A program made the position numbers and the translations under genes. A DNA stretch of 64,000 nucleotides, taken from positions 124,001-188,000 of the forward strand of contig NZ_BBIO01000002.1 of assembly GCF_000739695.1 (NCBI RefSeq), given 5' to 3'. The notes beneath the pieces are model-generated. The model was not told the origin of the DNA, searched no databases, and saw nothing but the letters and a program-made list of their open reading frames with translations. This document shows, in pieces, positions 1 to 8,830 of this stretch. The DNA comes from Tepidicaulis marinus (lineage in GTDB: Bacteria > Pseudomonadota > Alphaproteobacteria > Parvibaculales > Parvibaculaceae). How positions within the stretch are numbered: the stretch's first letter is position 1; every line of letters starts with the position of its first letter.

Positions 1-1
1 G

Positions 2-436
2 GCCGGCATCGGCATGGCGCTCAAAGAGCGCAACAAGGATGTGGTGATCGGCCTTGCCGACCCGATGGGCGCCGCGCTTTACAATTATTATGCCCATGGC
101 GAACTGAAAGCCGAAGGCAGTTCCATTACCGAGGGCATCGGCCAGGGCCGCATCACCGCCAATCTGGAAGGCGCGCCCATCGACGAGCCGTTCCAGATTC
201 CGGATACCGAGGCCCTGCCCATCGCCTTCGATCTTCTCCAGCATGAGGGCCTTTGCATGGGCGGCTCGACGGGCATCAATGTCGCCGGCGCCATCCGCCT
301 TGCCAAAAAGATGGGGCCCGGCCACCGGATCGTGACGATCCTCTGCGATTACGGGAACCGCTATCAAAGCAAGATGTTCAACCCGGCCTTCCTGAAAGAA
401 CAGGGTCTGCCGGTACCGCCATGGATGGACAAATGA
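2..436 (+). CDS. cysK: Cysteine synthase, C-terminal part (5' truncated by window edge)
   Basis: The reading frame is open from the left edge, so the start and the PLP-lysine domain lie outside. What remains is the C-terminal part of an O-acetylserine sulfhydrylase-type enzyme, which makes cysteine from O-acetylserine and sulfide with PLP. Visible hallmarks are VIGLADPMGAAL, the glycine-rich GGSTGINVAGA loop that belongs to the PLP-phosphate/active-site region, and the typical ending ILCDYGNRYQSKMFN. Its stop overlaps the sseA start (ATGA), so the two sulfur genes are probably co-translated. A cystathionine beta-synthase-like paralogue cannot be fully excluded from this fragment. Confidence 0.88.
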   Translation, partial: AGIGMALKERNKDVVIGLADPMGAALYNYYAHGELKAEGSSITEGIGQGRITANLEGAPIDEPFQIPDTEALPIAFDLLQHEGLCMGGSTGINVAGAIRLAKKMGPGHRIVTILCDYGNRYQSKMFNPAFLKEQGLPVPPWMDK

Positions 437-1296
437 GCGGCGCCGCTGAGACCCGCACCATCCCCGCGCTCGTGGCAACCGAGTGGCTCGCCATTCATTT
501 GAGCGAGCCCGACGTCAAACCGGTCGATGCGTCCTGGTATCTGCCGCAAATGAACCGGGACCCGAAAGCCGAGTTCGAGGCAGCGCATATTCCCGGCGCC
601 GTCTTCTTCGATATCGACGCCGTCAGCGACACCAAAAGCCCCTACCCGCATACGCTGCCCGCGCCTGAAGATTTTGCCGAAGCGGCGGGCAAGCTCGGCC
701 TTTCCAATGAAGATCACATCATCGTCTATGACACGGCAGGCCTGATGAGCGCGCCGCGCGTCTGGTGGATGTTCAAGACCATGGGGCATGAAAAAGTTTC
801 CGTGCTGAATGGCGGCTTCAAGAAATGGCAGGCCGAGCACCGCCATGTCAAAGCCGGCTGGCCGGAGAAAAAGGCGAAACGATTCACCGCGCGCCTTCGC
901 AAGGAGAACCTGCGCACGCTGGATGAGATGCGCGGTCTTCTGGAAAGCGGCAACGCGCAAATCCTGGATGCCCGCTCCAAAGGCCGCTTTGAAGGCACGG
1001 CGCCGGAGCCGCGCCCCGGCCTTGCCTCGGGGCACATGCCCGGAAGCCTCAACCTGCCTTTCGATGCGCTGACAGCGCCGGATGGCACGGTGAAGGCGAA
1101 AAGCGAGCTGAAAGCGCTTTTCAAGCACGCAGGGCTTGCGCTTGAAAAGCCGGTCGTCACCACTTGCGGTTCGGGCGTAACGGCTGCCGCCCTCTATCTG
1201 GCGCTTACCCATTTGGGAAAAGACGACCTTGCCTTATATGATGGTTCATGGGCGGAATGGGCGGCGCAGCCGAATGCGCCGATTGAAACAGGCTGA
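433..1296 (+). CDS. sseA: 3-mercaptopyruvate sulfurtransferase (rhodanese family)
   Basis: A 287-residue tandem-rhodanese protein that would transfer sulfur from 3-mercaptopyruvate to thiols or cyanide in the cytoplasm. The N-terminal inactive rhodanese domain contains HIPGAVFFDID and the C-terminal domain contains GHMPGSLNLPF. The active-site loop is CGSGVTA with the catalytic cysteine at about residue 245. The CG[ST]GVTA form is typical of mercaptopyruvate sulfurtransferases, whereas thiosulfate sulfurtransferases usually have CRKGVTA. The ATG at 433 was chosen because it overlaps the cysK stop by four bases; an open extension upstream to 253 only reads the shadow of cysK. Confidence 0.9.
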   Translation: MSGAAETRTIPALVATEWLAIHLSEPDVKPVDASWYLPQMNRDPKAEFEAAHIPGAVFFDIDAVSDTKSPYPHTLPAPEDFAEAAGKLGLSNEDHIIVYDTAGLMSAPRVWWMFKTMGHEKVSVLNGGFKKWQAEHRHVKAGWPEKKAKRFTARLRKENLRTLDEMRGLLESGNAQILDARSKGRFEGTAPEPRPGLASGHMPGSLNLPFDALTAPDGTVKAKSELKALFKHAGLALEKPVVTTCGSGVTAAALYLALTHLGKDDLALYDGSWAEWAAQPNAPIETG

Positions 1297-1298
1297 AA

Positions 1299-1829
1299 AT
1301 GCCAAAACGCTACCGAACGACAGTGACCCACCTTGAAATGCGCGAGGACCCGCGCGTGCATTGCCCGCCGCCATTCGGGCATTACGCGCTTTTTCGCGCC
1401 GTCGATATGCCCATCCACTTTTACCGCTACCTCTATCACGTCGTGGGCCATAATCACGTCTGGGTGCACCGCAAGAAGTTGGATGATGAAGCCCTTGCCG
1501 CCATCGTCCATTCGCCCAATGTGGAAATCTACGTACTTTATCTGGACGGCAGCCCGGCCGGATTTTTCGAGCTGGACCTGCGGCACCTGCCCCGTGCCGA
1601 GCTTTCCTTTCTCGGCATCGTGCCGGAATTTATCGGGCGCGGGCTCGGGCGTTTTCTCTTATGCGAGGCCATTCGCACGGCCTGGGACCGCAACCCGAGC
1701 AAAGTTACCATCCAGACCTGCACGCTCGATCATCCGCGCGCCCTGCCGCTTTATCAGCGCCACGGCTTCGTGCCTTACGCGCAAGAAGAAGTTGAGCTGG
1801 AAGATGACGGCGAAGGGCCGGGCTTCTGA
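1299..1829 (+). CDS. GNAT family N-acetyltransferase
   Basis: A 176-residue protein with a GNAT fold. It shows the acetyl-CoA phosphate-binding stretch VPEFIGRGLGRFLL (matching the R/QxxGxG/A motif) near residues 105-118, then a typical C-terminal segment with LDHPRALPLYQRHGF. The substrate is unknown; the residues before the motif (AGFFELDLR) are the usual strand 4 of the family. It starts two bases after the sseA stop and probably ends the cysK-sseA transcription unit. It converges on aapP with only a few bases between the stops. Confidence 0.8.
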   Translation: MPKRYRTTVTHLEMREDPRVHCPPPFGHYALFRAVDMPIHFYRYLYHVVGHNHVWVHRKKLDDEALAAIVHSPNVEIYVLYLDGSPAGFFELDLRHLPRAELSFLGIVPEFIGRGLGRFLLCEAIRTAWDRNPSKVTIQTCTLDHPRALPLYQRHGFVPYAQEEVELEDDGEGPGF

Positions 1830-1832
1830 CAC

Positions 1833-2579
1833 TTAGCCGATGATTTGGCTGAGGAAGGCTTTCGTCCGCTCGCTTTGCGGGTTCGTGAAGAAAGTTTCCG
1901 GCGGTGCGATTTCGATAATCTCGCCCTCATCCATGAAGATCATCCGATCCGCCACTTCCCGCGCAAAGCCCATTTCGTGCGTTACACAGAGCATGGTCAT
2001 GCCGGACCCGGCAAGGTCCGTCATCACATCTAGCACTTCGCGGATCATTTCCGGGTCGAGCGCGGAGGTCGGCTCGTCGAAAAGCATGATCTTGGGGTTC
2101 ATGCACAGCGAACGGGCAATCGCCACGCGCTGCTGCTGGCCGCCGGAAAGTTGGCCGGGAAACTTGTCCGCCTGCTCCGGGATGCGCACGCGCTCCAAGT
2201 ACCCCATGGCCGTCTCTTCCGCTTCTGCCTGCGCCATCCCGCGTACATGAATGAGCGCCAGTGTGCAGTTTTCCAGCACGCTCATATGCGGGAAGAGATT
2301 GAAATCCTGAAAGACCATGCCGACTTCCCGGCGCACTTCGTCGATCCGTTTCAGGTTTTCCGTCAGCTCGATTCCGTCAATAACAATGCGGCCCTGATCG
2401 TGCGCTTCCAGCCGGTTGATGCAGCGGATCAGCGTCGATTTGCCCGAGCCAGACGGACCGGCGATGACGATGCGCTCGCCTTCCGTCACGTTCAAATTGA
2501 TGTCGCGCAGAACGTGAAAATCCTCGAACCATTTATGCATGTTCTCGATCTGAATGATCGGGTCGGCGGATTGCGGCAA
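1833..2579 (-). CDS. aapP: General L-amino acid ABC transporter, ATP-binding protein
   Basis: A 248-residue polar amino-acid ABC ATPase. Walker [10 protein letters not shown] lies at residues 41-49, the signature LSGGQQQ near 144-150, Walker B IMLFDEP near 164-170, and the H-loop in CVTHEMGFA. It is the last gene of a minus-strand aapJ-aapQ-aapM-aapP operon and would energise uptake through the AapQM permease. Family knowledge: the Aap system of rhizobia takes up a wide range of L-amino acids. The gene order and the companion subunits make this assignment firmer than the ATPase sequence alone. Confidence 0.92.
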   Translation of the reverse strand: MPQSADPIIQIENMHKWFEDFHVLRDINLNVTEGERIVIAGPSGSGKSTLIRCINRLEAHDQGRIVIDGIELTENLKRIDEVRREVGMVFQDFNLFPHMSVLENCTLALIHVRGMAQAEAEETAMGYLERVRIPEQADKFPGQLSGGQQQRVAIARSLCMNPKIMLFDEPTSALDPEMIREVLDVMTDLAGSGMTMLCVTHEMGFAREVADRMIFMDEGEIIEIAPPETFFTNPQSERTKAFLSQIIG

Positions 2580-2599
2580 AACTGTCTCCTCGTTCCGGT

Positions 2600-3724
2600 C
2601 TAGCGGCGCTCGCCCTGGCTCAGTTGCTTTTCCATGTAGAGCGAGTAGCGCGACATGGCGAAACAGAACATCCAGAAAACGAATGCGGCAAAGACATAGC
2701 CCGTTGCCGCGGTATTAGGGGATGCCCAATTGGCATCGGTGAAATTGGCGCGAATGATCCCGAGAAAATCGAAAAGCCCGATGATCAGTACCAGCGTCGT
2801 ATCTTTGAAAAGCCCGATAAACGTATTGACGATACCCGGAATGACGACGCGCAGCGCCTGCGGCAACACGATGAGCCCCATCATCTGCCAATAAGAAAGG
2901 CCAAGCGCTTTTGCCGCTTCGTATTGTCCGGAGGGCACGGCTTGCAGGCCGCCGCGCACCACTTCGGCCATGTAAGCGGAAGCAAAAAGCGCAACGCCGA
3001 TAATCGCCCGGAGCAGAAGATCGAAGGTCACCCCTTCCGGTAAAAAGAGCGGTAACATCACGCTTGCCATGAAAAGCACGGTGACAAGCGGCACGCCGCG
3101 CCAGAACTCGATAAAGAGGACTGAGAGTGTGCGGATCACCGGGAGTTTGGAACGCCGGCCGAGCGCCAGCAATATGCCGAGCGGCAAAGAGGCAAGAATA
3201 CCGGAAAGCGCAATCACGAGCGTGAGCAGCAACCCGCCCCAGTCGGAGGTTTCCACCACCGACAAGCCGAACTTGCCGCCATGCAACACGCCCCAGGCAA
3301 ACATGGGGAAAATGAACAGCAGCGTTGCCGCCAGCCAGCCCTTATACGGCATGCGCGGGGTGAGCACGGCGGCAAGATTGAGGAAGAAGAGCAGCAGAAC
3401 AAGATTGGGCCGCCAGATTTCTTCCGCCGGATAGCGGCCATAGATGAACTGGCCGAACTTCGCTTCGACAAAGGCCCAGCACGCCCCCGCGCCCTCCACC
3501 CGGCAAAGGCCGCCATCGCTTGCATACCAAACCGCATCGAGTACGGCCCAGTTGAAAAAAGGCGGCACGGTCAGCGCGATGATCGCGGCACACACGAGCG
3601 TCGTGATCGTGTTGCCAGCGCTTGAGAAAAGGTTGCGGCGCATCCAGCCGATAAGGCCCGTGGCCTTGCCCGGCGGGGGCAGCGCCGGATGGCGGCGGGT
3701 TTTGACGTAAGTTTCCATGCTCAT
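2600..3724 (-). CDS. aapM: General L-amino acid ABC transporter, permease subunit
   Basis: An inner-membrane permease of the HisM/GltK type with the long N-terminal extension typical of AapM. The C-terminal half carries the binding-protein-dependent transport domain, including the EAA loop region [22 protein letters not shown] that contacts AapP. The ATG at 3724 overlaps the aapQ stop by four bases and was preferred over an upstream in-frame start at 3766 lying inside aapQ. It lies 20 bases upstream of aapP in the operon. Several hydrophobic segments precede the transport domain. Confidence 0.9.
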   Translation of the reverse strand: MSMETYVKTRRHPALPPPGKATGLIGWMRRNLFSSAGNTITTLVCAAIIALTVPPFFNWAVLDAVWYASDGGLCRVEGAGACWAFVEAKFGQFIYGRYPAEEIWRPNLVLLLFFLNLAAVLTPRMPYKGWLAATLLFIFPMFAWGVLHGGKFGLSVVETSDWGGLLLTLVIALSGILASLPLGILLALGRRSKLPVIRTLSVLFIEFWRGVPLVTVLFMASVMLPLFLPEGVTFDLLLRAIIGVALFASAYMAEVVRGGLQAVPSGQYEAAKALGLSYWQMMGLIVLPQALRVVIPGIVNTFIGLFKDTTLVLIIGLFDFLGIIRANFTDANWASPNTAATGYVFAAFVFWMFCFAMSRYSLYMEKQLSQGERR

Positions 3725-4935
3725 GCCACCCCCCGCTCTTTCAGCGCAAGGCGCGCATTGTACCAATTCATGAAGAGCGAAGTGCCGAGACTGATCAGAA
3801 GATAGACCACCATGGTCATGGCGATGATCTCAACCGCCTGCCCCACCTGGCTGAGCGCGGTATTCGCAAAGACAAGCACAAGGTCCGGATAAGCGATTGC
3901 CACGGCAAGCGAGGAGTTCTTCGTCAGATTGAGATACTGGCTTGTGAGCGGCGGCACGATCACCCGCATGGCCTGGGGCAGAATGATCTTGCGCATGATA
4001 AGCCCTGAGGGAAGCCCCAGCGCCTTTGCCGCTTCCACTTGGCCTTTGGGCACGGCCTGCACGCCCGAGCGCACATTCTCCGCCACAAAGGCGCCGGTAT
4101 AGATGGAAAGCGCCAGCAGCAGCGCGATGAATTCCGGGATCAGTGAAATGCCGCCTTGAAAGCCGAACCCTTCCAGCACCGGCATATCGAGGGAAAGCGG
4201 CCAGCCAAGCACCAAAAGCAGGAGGAGCGGCGGCAGCGCCGCAATGGCCAGCACCTTCCAGCCTTCAAGCGCAAATTTTTTGCGGGCAAAAAAGGCGAGC
4301 ACCAGACTGGCGAAAAGCGCGGCGCAGAACGGCGCGAAGGTGCCCGCCTCCCACAAAATCCGCGGCACGAAGAGACCGCGATTATTGAGAAAGATACCGC
4401 CGCCCGGCGTCAGGCTTTCCGCTTGAGAGGGCAAAAGCTGCAGAACGACGAAATACCAGAAGAAGAGCTGCAAGAGCAGCGGGATATTGCGCAAGGTTTC
4501 GATGAAAAGCCCCGCAAGCCGCGCCACCAGCCAATTGGGGGAGAGCCGCGCGATGCCGACGGAAAACCCGATCAGCGTCGCGAGCACAATGCCGAGCACG
4601 GCAACGAGCAGCGTATTCAGCACGCCGACGAAAAAGGCGCGCAGAAAATCCGACTGGGCCGAATACTCGATCAAGCTGAAATTGATCGCAAAGCCTGCCG
4701 GGTTTTCCAGAAAGCCGAAGCCGGAGGCGATATTAGCTTTTTGCAGATTAAGGACCGTGTTCTGCACCAGCTCGAAAATCCCGAGCGCAACCAGTAAAAG
4801 CACGGCGGCCTGCATCAGCCAGCCGCGAATGCGCGGGTCCTGAAAGCTGCGTGCCAGCGCGTTGTCCCCGGACAGCCCAATAGCGCTGGAAAGCCCAATA
4901 ACACTAGAAAGCCAAGACTTGATCATCGAGCCCAT
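3721..4935 (-). CDS. aapQ: General L-amino acid ABC transporter, permease subunit
   Basis: An inner-membrane permease of roughly 400 residues, larger than ordinary HisQ-type permeases, as is usual for AapQ. It has the EAA-loop stretch [22 protein letters not shown] in the C-terminal third and GIARLSPNWLVARLAGLFIETLRNIPLLLQ earlier. The start at 4935 (MGSMIKSW) is seven bases after the aapJ stop; an in-frame start at 4962 would overlap aapJ, and 4926 is also possible. It would pair with AapM to form the transmembrane channel. Confidence 0.9.
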   Translation of the reverse strand: MGSMIKSWLSSVIGLSSAIGLSGDNALARSFQDPRIRGWLMQAAVLLLVALGIFELVQNTVLNLQKANIASGFGFLENPAGFAINFSLIEYSAQSDFLRAFFVGVLNTLLVAVLGIVLATLIGFSVGIARLSPNWLVARLAGLFIETLRNIPLLLQLFFWYFVVLQLLPSQAESLTPGGGIFLNNRGLFVPRILWEAGTFAPFCAALFASLVLAFFARKKFALEGWKVLAIAALPPLLLLLVLGWPLSLDMPVLEGFGFQGGISLIPEFIALLLALSIYTGAFVAENVRSGVQAVPKGQVEAAKALGLPSGLIMRKIILPQAMRVIVPPLTSQYLNLTKNSSLAVAIAYPDLVLVFANTALSQVGQAVEIIAMTMVVYLLISLGTSLFMNWYNARLALKERGVA

Positions 4936-4942
4936 CCCGCAC

Positions 4943-6046
4943 TCACCGGACCGGCATGGCATACATCAGCCCGCCCTTGGTCCAGAGCGCATTGAGGCCC
5001 CGGGGAATACCGAGCGGTGTATTCTTGCCGACATTACGCTCGAAAATCTCGCCGTAATTGCCGACCTGCGTGATGATCTGAAACGCCCAGTCGCCGCGCA
5101 GCCCGAGATTTTGCCCATAGGAATTCTCGACACCGAGCAGGCGGCGGATGGCGGGGTTGTCGCTTTTCTTCATTTCCTGCGCATTGGCGCTATTCACACC
5201 CAGCTCTTCGGCCTCGATCATCGCGTAAAGCGTCCAGCGTACAATGTCGGCCCAGCGGTCATCGCCTTGGCGCACGGCCGGCCCGAGCGGTTCTTTGGAA
5301 ATAACTTCCGGCAGGATGATGTGCTCGTCCGGGTTCTTGAGCTTCAGCCGCTCCGCATAAAGGCCCGAGGCATCCGTTGTGTAAGCCTCGCAGCGCCCGG
5401 CATCGTAAGCAGCGATCACTTCGTCGGTCTTTTCAAAGACCACCATCTCGAACTCGAGCCCGTTGGTGCGGAAATAATCCGCCGCATTCAGCTCCGTCGT
5501 CGTGCCGGTATTGGCGCAGATCGTTGCCCGGTCGAGCGCCAGCACGCTGGAAACGCCGAGGTCCCGGCGCACCATGAAGCTTTGACCGTCGTAATAAGTC
5601 ACCCCGGCAAAATCGAGCCCAAGAACCGTGTCCCGTGTCAGCGTCCAGGTCGTGTTGCGCGAGAGAACATCAATCTCCCCGGCCTGCAGCGCGGTAAAGC
5701 GCTCTTTGGCCGACAGCGCCCGGAAGCGGACTTTTGAGGCATCGCCGAAAATCGCAGCCGCCATGGCCCGGCAGACATCCACATCGATGCCGCGCCAATC
5801 GCCTTTGTCATCCGGATTGGAAAAGCCGGGAAGGCCTTGGCTCACCCCGCATAGAAGCTCGCCCCTGTCCCGCACCACGCGCAGCGTGCCGCCGCGGGCC
5901 GCCTCCGGCGCAAGGTTTTCCTGCTCCGCCTTGCTGAGGTCCTGCGCATCGCGGGCGGGGCCGGATGGCGCGCCCGGCAAGAACAGATAAACTAACAAGG
6001 CACCGAAAACGATGCCGAAGATCAAGGCCGGAGCCTGATTGCGCAT
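4943..6046 (-). CDS. aapJ: General L-amino acid ABC transporter, periplasmic binding protein
   Basis: A 367-residue solute-binding protein of family 3. A single hydrophobic N-terminal segment (about residues 7-24) could be a signal peptide or an anchor. The mature part begins with GGTLRVVRDRGELLCGV and carries GLPGFSNPD and a ligand-binding arginine and aspartate typical of the family. AapJ delivers broad-specificity L-amino acids to AapQMP. It is first in the operon and divergent from the metC-like gene, so the 120-base gap to 6167 should hold both promoters. Confidence 0.92.
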   Translation of the reverse strand: MRNQAPALIFGIVFGALLVYLFLPGAPSGPARDAQDLSKAEQENLAPEAARGGTLRVVRDRGELLCGVSQGLPGFSNPDDKGDWRGIDVDVCRAMAAAIFGDASKVRFRALSAKERFTALQAGEIDVLSRNTTWTLTRDTVLGLDFAGVTYYDGQSFMVRRDLGVSSVLALDRATICANTGTTTELNAADYFRTNGLEFEMVVFEKTDEVIAAYDAGRCEAYTTDASGLYAERLKLKNPDEHIILPEVISKEPLGPAVRQGDDRWADIVRWTLYAMIEAEELGVNSANAQEMKKSDNPAIRRLLGVENSYGQNLGLRGDWAFQIITQVGNYGEIFERNVGKNTPLGIPRGLNALWTKGGLMYAMPVR

Positions 6047-6166
6047 GCCCTACCCCCGCAAAGCCCGTCTGGCGGCGAAAAGCGCCGCTTCTCTTTCTGC
6101 TTATCGATTTGACCGCTATTCTTACACCGAAGCCGCGCAAGATCATAGGCAGGGAGCCGCAAAGGC

Positions 6167-7330
6167 ATGAAGAAAGGCGAGAAAAGACCCGAAACGCTGC
6201 TGGTGACCAGCGGCAGAAAGCCGGATGAGAATCACGGCATCATCAATCCGCCCGTCTATCACGCCTCCACCATCCTTCATCCCACGATGAAAGTGCTGAA
6301 AGAGGCAAGCCAGCCTTACACTTATGGCCGCCGCCGCACCCCCACCATCGAGGCGCTACAGGAGGCAATGTGCGAGCTGGAAGGCGGACATGGCTGCGTC
6401 ATCACCCCCTCCGGCCTGTCCGCGGTTTCGACAGCGCTGCTTGCAAATCTGAAAGCCGGCGATCACTTGCTGGTGACGGATTCGGTTTACGGGCCCTCCC
6501 GCACCTTCTGCGAACAGATGCTGACCCGTTACGGTGTGGAAGTGGAGTTTTACGATCCGCTGATCGGCGCGGATATCGGCTTGCTGATGAAAGACAATAC
6601 GGCCGTAGTCTTCACCGAAACGCCCGGCTCGCAAACATTTGAAGTCCAGGATCTGCCCGCCATCTCCGAGGCCGCCCATGCGAAGGGCGCCATCGTCATG
6701 CTCGACAATACTTGGGCGACGCCGCTTTTCTTCGATGCCTTTGCAAACGGCGCGGACATAAGCATTCAGGCGGCAACGAAATATATTGTCGGCCATTCCG
6801 ACGCAATGATGGGCACGATCACCTGCAACGCGCGCACGTTCAAAGCCACGCTGCGCGGCCATGGCCATTTGGGCGTCACGGCAGGGCCCGACGATATTTA
6901 TCTCGCGCTACGCGGCATCCGTACCATGGGCGTGCGTTTACGCCAGCATATGGAAACGGGGATCGCCCTTGCCCGCTGGCTGGAGCAGCGCCCGGAAGTA
7001 AAAGAGGTCATTCACCCCGCGCTTGAAAATCACCCCGGACACGCCATCTGGAAGCGGGACTTCAAAGGGGCGAGCGGGCTTTTCGCCGCCGTCCTGCACC
7101 CGGTGCCGGAAAAGGCGCTCGCCGCCATGCTGGACGGGCTGGAGCTTTTCGGCATGGGCTATTCCTGGGGCGGCTATGAAAGCCTGATCGTACCGGCAGA
7201 GCCCCATCGCAGCGCGACGGAATGGAAAGAGGAAGGCCCGCTTTTGCGCATCCATGCGGGACTTGAGCATATCGACGATCTGACCGCCGATCTGGACGCC
7301 GGGTTCGCGCGCCTGAATAAGGAAAAATAA
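6167..7330 (+). CDS. metC: Cystathionine beta-lyase (PLP, Cys/Met metabolism family)
   Basis: A 387-residue PLP enzyme of the Cys/Met metabolism family, which would cleave cystathionine to homocysteine, pyruvate and ammonia. The PLP-binding lysine sits in SIQAATKYIVGHSD (about residue 205) and the substrate/PLP region shows YGRRRTPTIEALQ and MLDNTWATP. The ending with a WGGYESL signature is typical of MetC-type lyases rather than cystathionine gamma-synthases. It is followed after one base by modA, so it may be co-transcribed with the molybdate transporter, an unusual pairing. Confidence 0.88.
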   Translation: MKKGEKRPETLLVTSGRKPDENHGIINPPVYHASTILHPTMKVLKEASQPYTYGRRRTPTIEALQEAMCELEGGHGCVITPSGLSAVSTALLANLKAGDHLLVTDSVYGPSRTFCEQMLTRYGVEVEFYDPLIGADIGLLMKDNTAVVFTETPGSQTFEVQDLPAISEAAHAKGAIVMLDNTWATPLFFDAFANGADISIQAATKYIVGHSDAMMGTITCNARTFKATLRGHGHLGVTAGPDDIYLALRGIRTMGVRLRQHMETGIALARWLEQRPEVKEVIHPALENHPGHAIWKRDFKGASGLFAAVLHPVPEKALAAMLDGLELFGMGYSWGGYESLIVPAEPHRSATEWKEEGPLLRIHAGLEHIDDLTADLDAGFARLNKEK

Positions 7331-7331
7331 C

Positions 7332-8135
7332 ATGACGCGGCGCGGCACATTTCTCTTCGGGCTTTTACTTGCGCTGTCTTTGCTGACCGGCGCACCGGCG
7401 GCACGGGCTGCCTGCGAGCCCATGACCATCTACGCCGCCGCCAGCACCACGGAAGCGGTGAAAGAAATCGCCGGACAATTCGGCATCGAAGAAGCCTGTG
7501 CGGTCACGACCGTCTTTGCCGGTTCTTCCACCCTTGCCCGCCAGATCGATCAGGGCGCGCCCGCGCAGCTTTTTCTTTCAGCCAATGAAAGATGGATGGA
7601 CTGGCTGGAGGCGCGCGGTCATGCCGTACCGCAAAACCGCACACCGCTTCTCACCAACAAGCTGGTGCTGATCGTACCGAAGAACGAGAACCTTGCACCG
7701 CTCTACCTCGACGATCCGGGCAGCCTGAAAAAGCTGATCGGTGACGGCAAACTTGCGCTTGCCAACCCGGATGCCGTGCCTGCCGGTATCTATGCCAAGG
7801 AAGCGCTGCAAAGCCTCGGCCATTGGGGAGAGGTGCATCAGCAAATCGTGACAGCGGATTCGGTCCGCGTTGCACTCGCCTGGGTGGAACGCGGGGAAGC
7901 CGCCGCCGCCGCCATTTACCGCACCGACGCGCTGATCAGCGACAAGGTCACGGTTGCCGCACAATTTCCAGAGACGAGCCATTCGCCGATCACCTATCCG
8001 CTCGCCATGCTGGGCCGTGCGCCCCATCCCGACACGGCACGTTTTTTCGCTTATCTCAAAAGCTATGAGGCAGCGGAAATCTTCGCCAAATACGGGTTCT
8101 CCCGTATCGAGGATGTAAAGGAAGCCGTGCGGTGA
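7332..8135 (+). CDS. modA: Molybdate ABC transporter, periplasmic binding protein
   Basis: A 267-residue exported protein. The signal peptide covers about residues 1-26 and ends ARAA. The mature domain has the ModA family motif AAASTTEAVKEI near its start, the anion-binding SSTLARQIDQGAPAQLFLSAN segment, and RVALAWVERGEA later. It captures molybdate or tungstate in the periplasm for ModBC. It overlaps modB by four bases (GTGA). Molybdenum supply fits the Mo-hydroxylase cluster at 28-37 kb. Confidence 0.92.
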   Translation: MTRRGTFLFGLLLALSLLTGAPAARAACEPMTIYAAASTTEAVKEIAGQFGIEEACAVTTVFAGSSTLARQIDQGAPAQLFLSANERWMDWLEARGHAVPQNRTPLLTNKLVLIVPKNENLAPLYLDDPGSLKKLIGDGKLALANPDAVPAGIYAKEALQSLGHWGEVHQQIVTADSVRVALAWVERGEAAAAAIYRTDALISDKVTVAAQFPETSHSPITYPLAMLGRAPHPDTARFFAYLKSYEAAEIFAKYGFSRIEDVKEAVR

Positions 8136-8830
8136 ACCTTACGCCCGCAGAACTGGAAGCGCTGCGCCTCTCGCTCCTCGTTGCGACCGTGGGCACAGCC
8201 GCCTCGCTCCTTCCCGCGCTCGGTATTGCCTGGGCACTGGCACGTTACCGCTTTCCCGGAAAAATCCTGCTTGATGGGCTCATCCATTTACCGCTCGTCC
8301 TGCCGCCCGTCGTTATCGGTTATATCCTGCTTGTCGGGCTGGGCCGGCGCGGCGTTATCGGCGCCTGGCTCTATGAAAGTTTCGGCATCACATTCGCCTT
8401 CACCTGGAAGGGCGCTGCCATCGTCGCCGCCGTGATGGGTTTTCCGCTGCTCGTGCGTGCGCTCCGTCTTTCCATCGAAACCTTGGATGACGGGCTCGTC
8501 GGCGCGGCCCGTACACTTGGCGCGGGGCCCTTGCGCGCCTTCATGACCGTCACCTTGCCGCTTATCACACCGGGGCTTCTAACCGGCGCGATCCTCGCCT
8601 TTGCCCGCGCGCTGGGCGAGTTCGGCGCGACCATCGCTTTCGTCGGCAACATTCCCGGCCAAACGCAGACCCTGCCGCTCGCGCTTTATTCGGCCCTGCA
8701 ATTACCCGGCGGCGAAGAGGCCGCCTGGCGCATTGTGTTCATCTCGACACTCTTTGCCGTCCTCCTGTTGGCGCTTTCGGAAATCAGCAACCGCTTGCTG
8801 ACGCGCCGGCTTACGGGAACACGGCCATGA
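8132..8830 (+). CDS. modB: Molybdate ABC transporter, permease
   Basis: A 232-residue inner-membrane permease with about five membrane spans. It starts at GTG 8132, overlapping the modA stop in GTGA. The ABC-permease cytoplasmic loop reads AARTLGAGPLRAFMTVTLP, followed by TGAILAFARALGEFGAT, which is characteristic of ModB. It forms the channel between ModA and ModC and overlaps modC by four bases (ATGA), indicating tight translational coupling. Confidence 0.93.
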   Translation: MNLTPAELEALRLSLLVATVGTAASLLPALGIAWALARYRFPGKILLDGLIHLPLVLPPVVIGYILLVGLGRRGVIGAWLYESFGITFAFTWKGAAIVAAVMGFPLLVRALRLSIETLDDGLVGAARTLGAGPLRAFMTVTLPLITPGLLTGAILAFARALGEFGATIAFVGNIPGQTQTLPLALYSALQLPGGEEAAWRIVFISTLFAVLLLALSEISNRLLTRRLTGTRP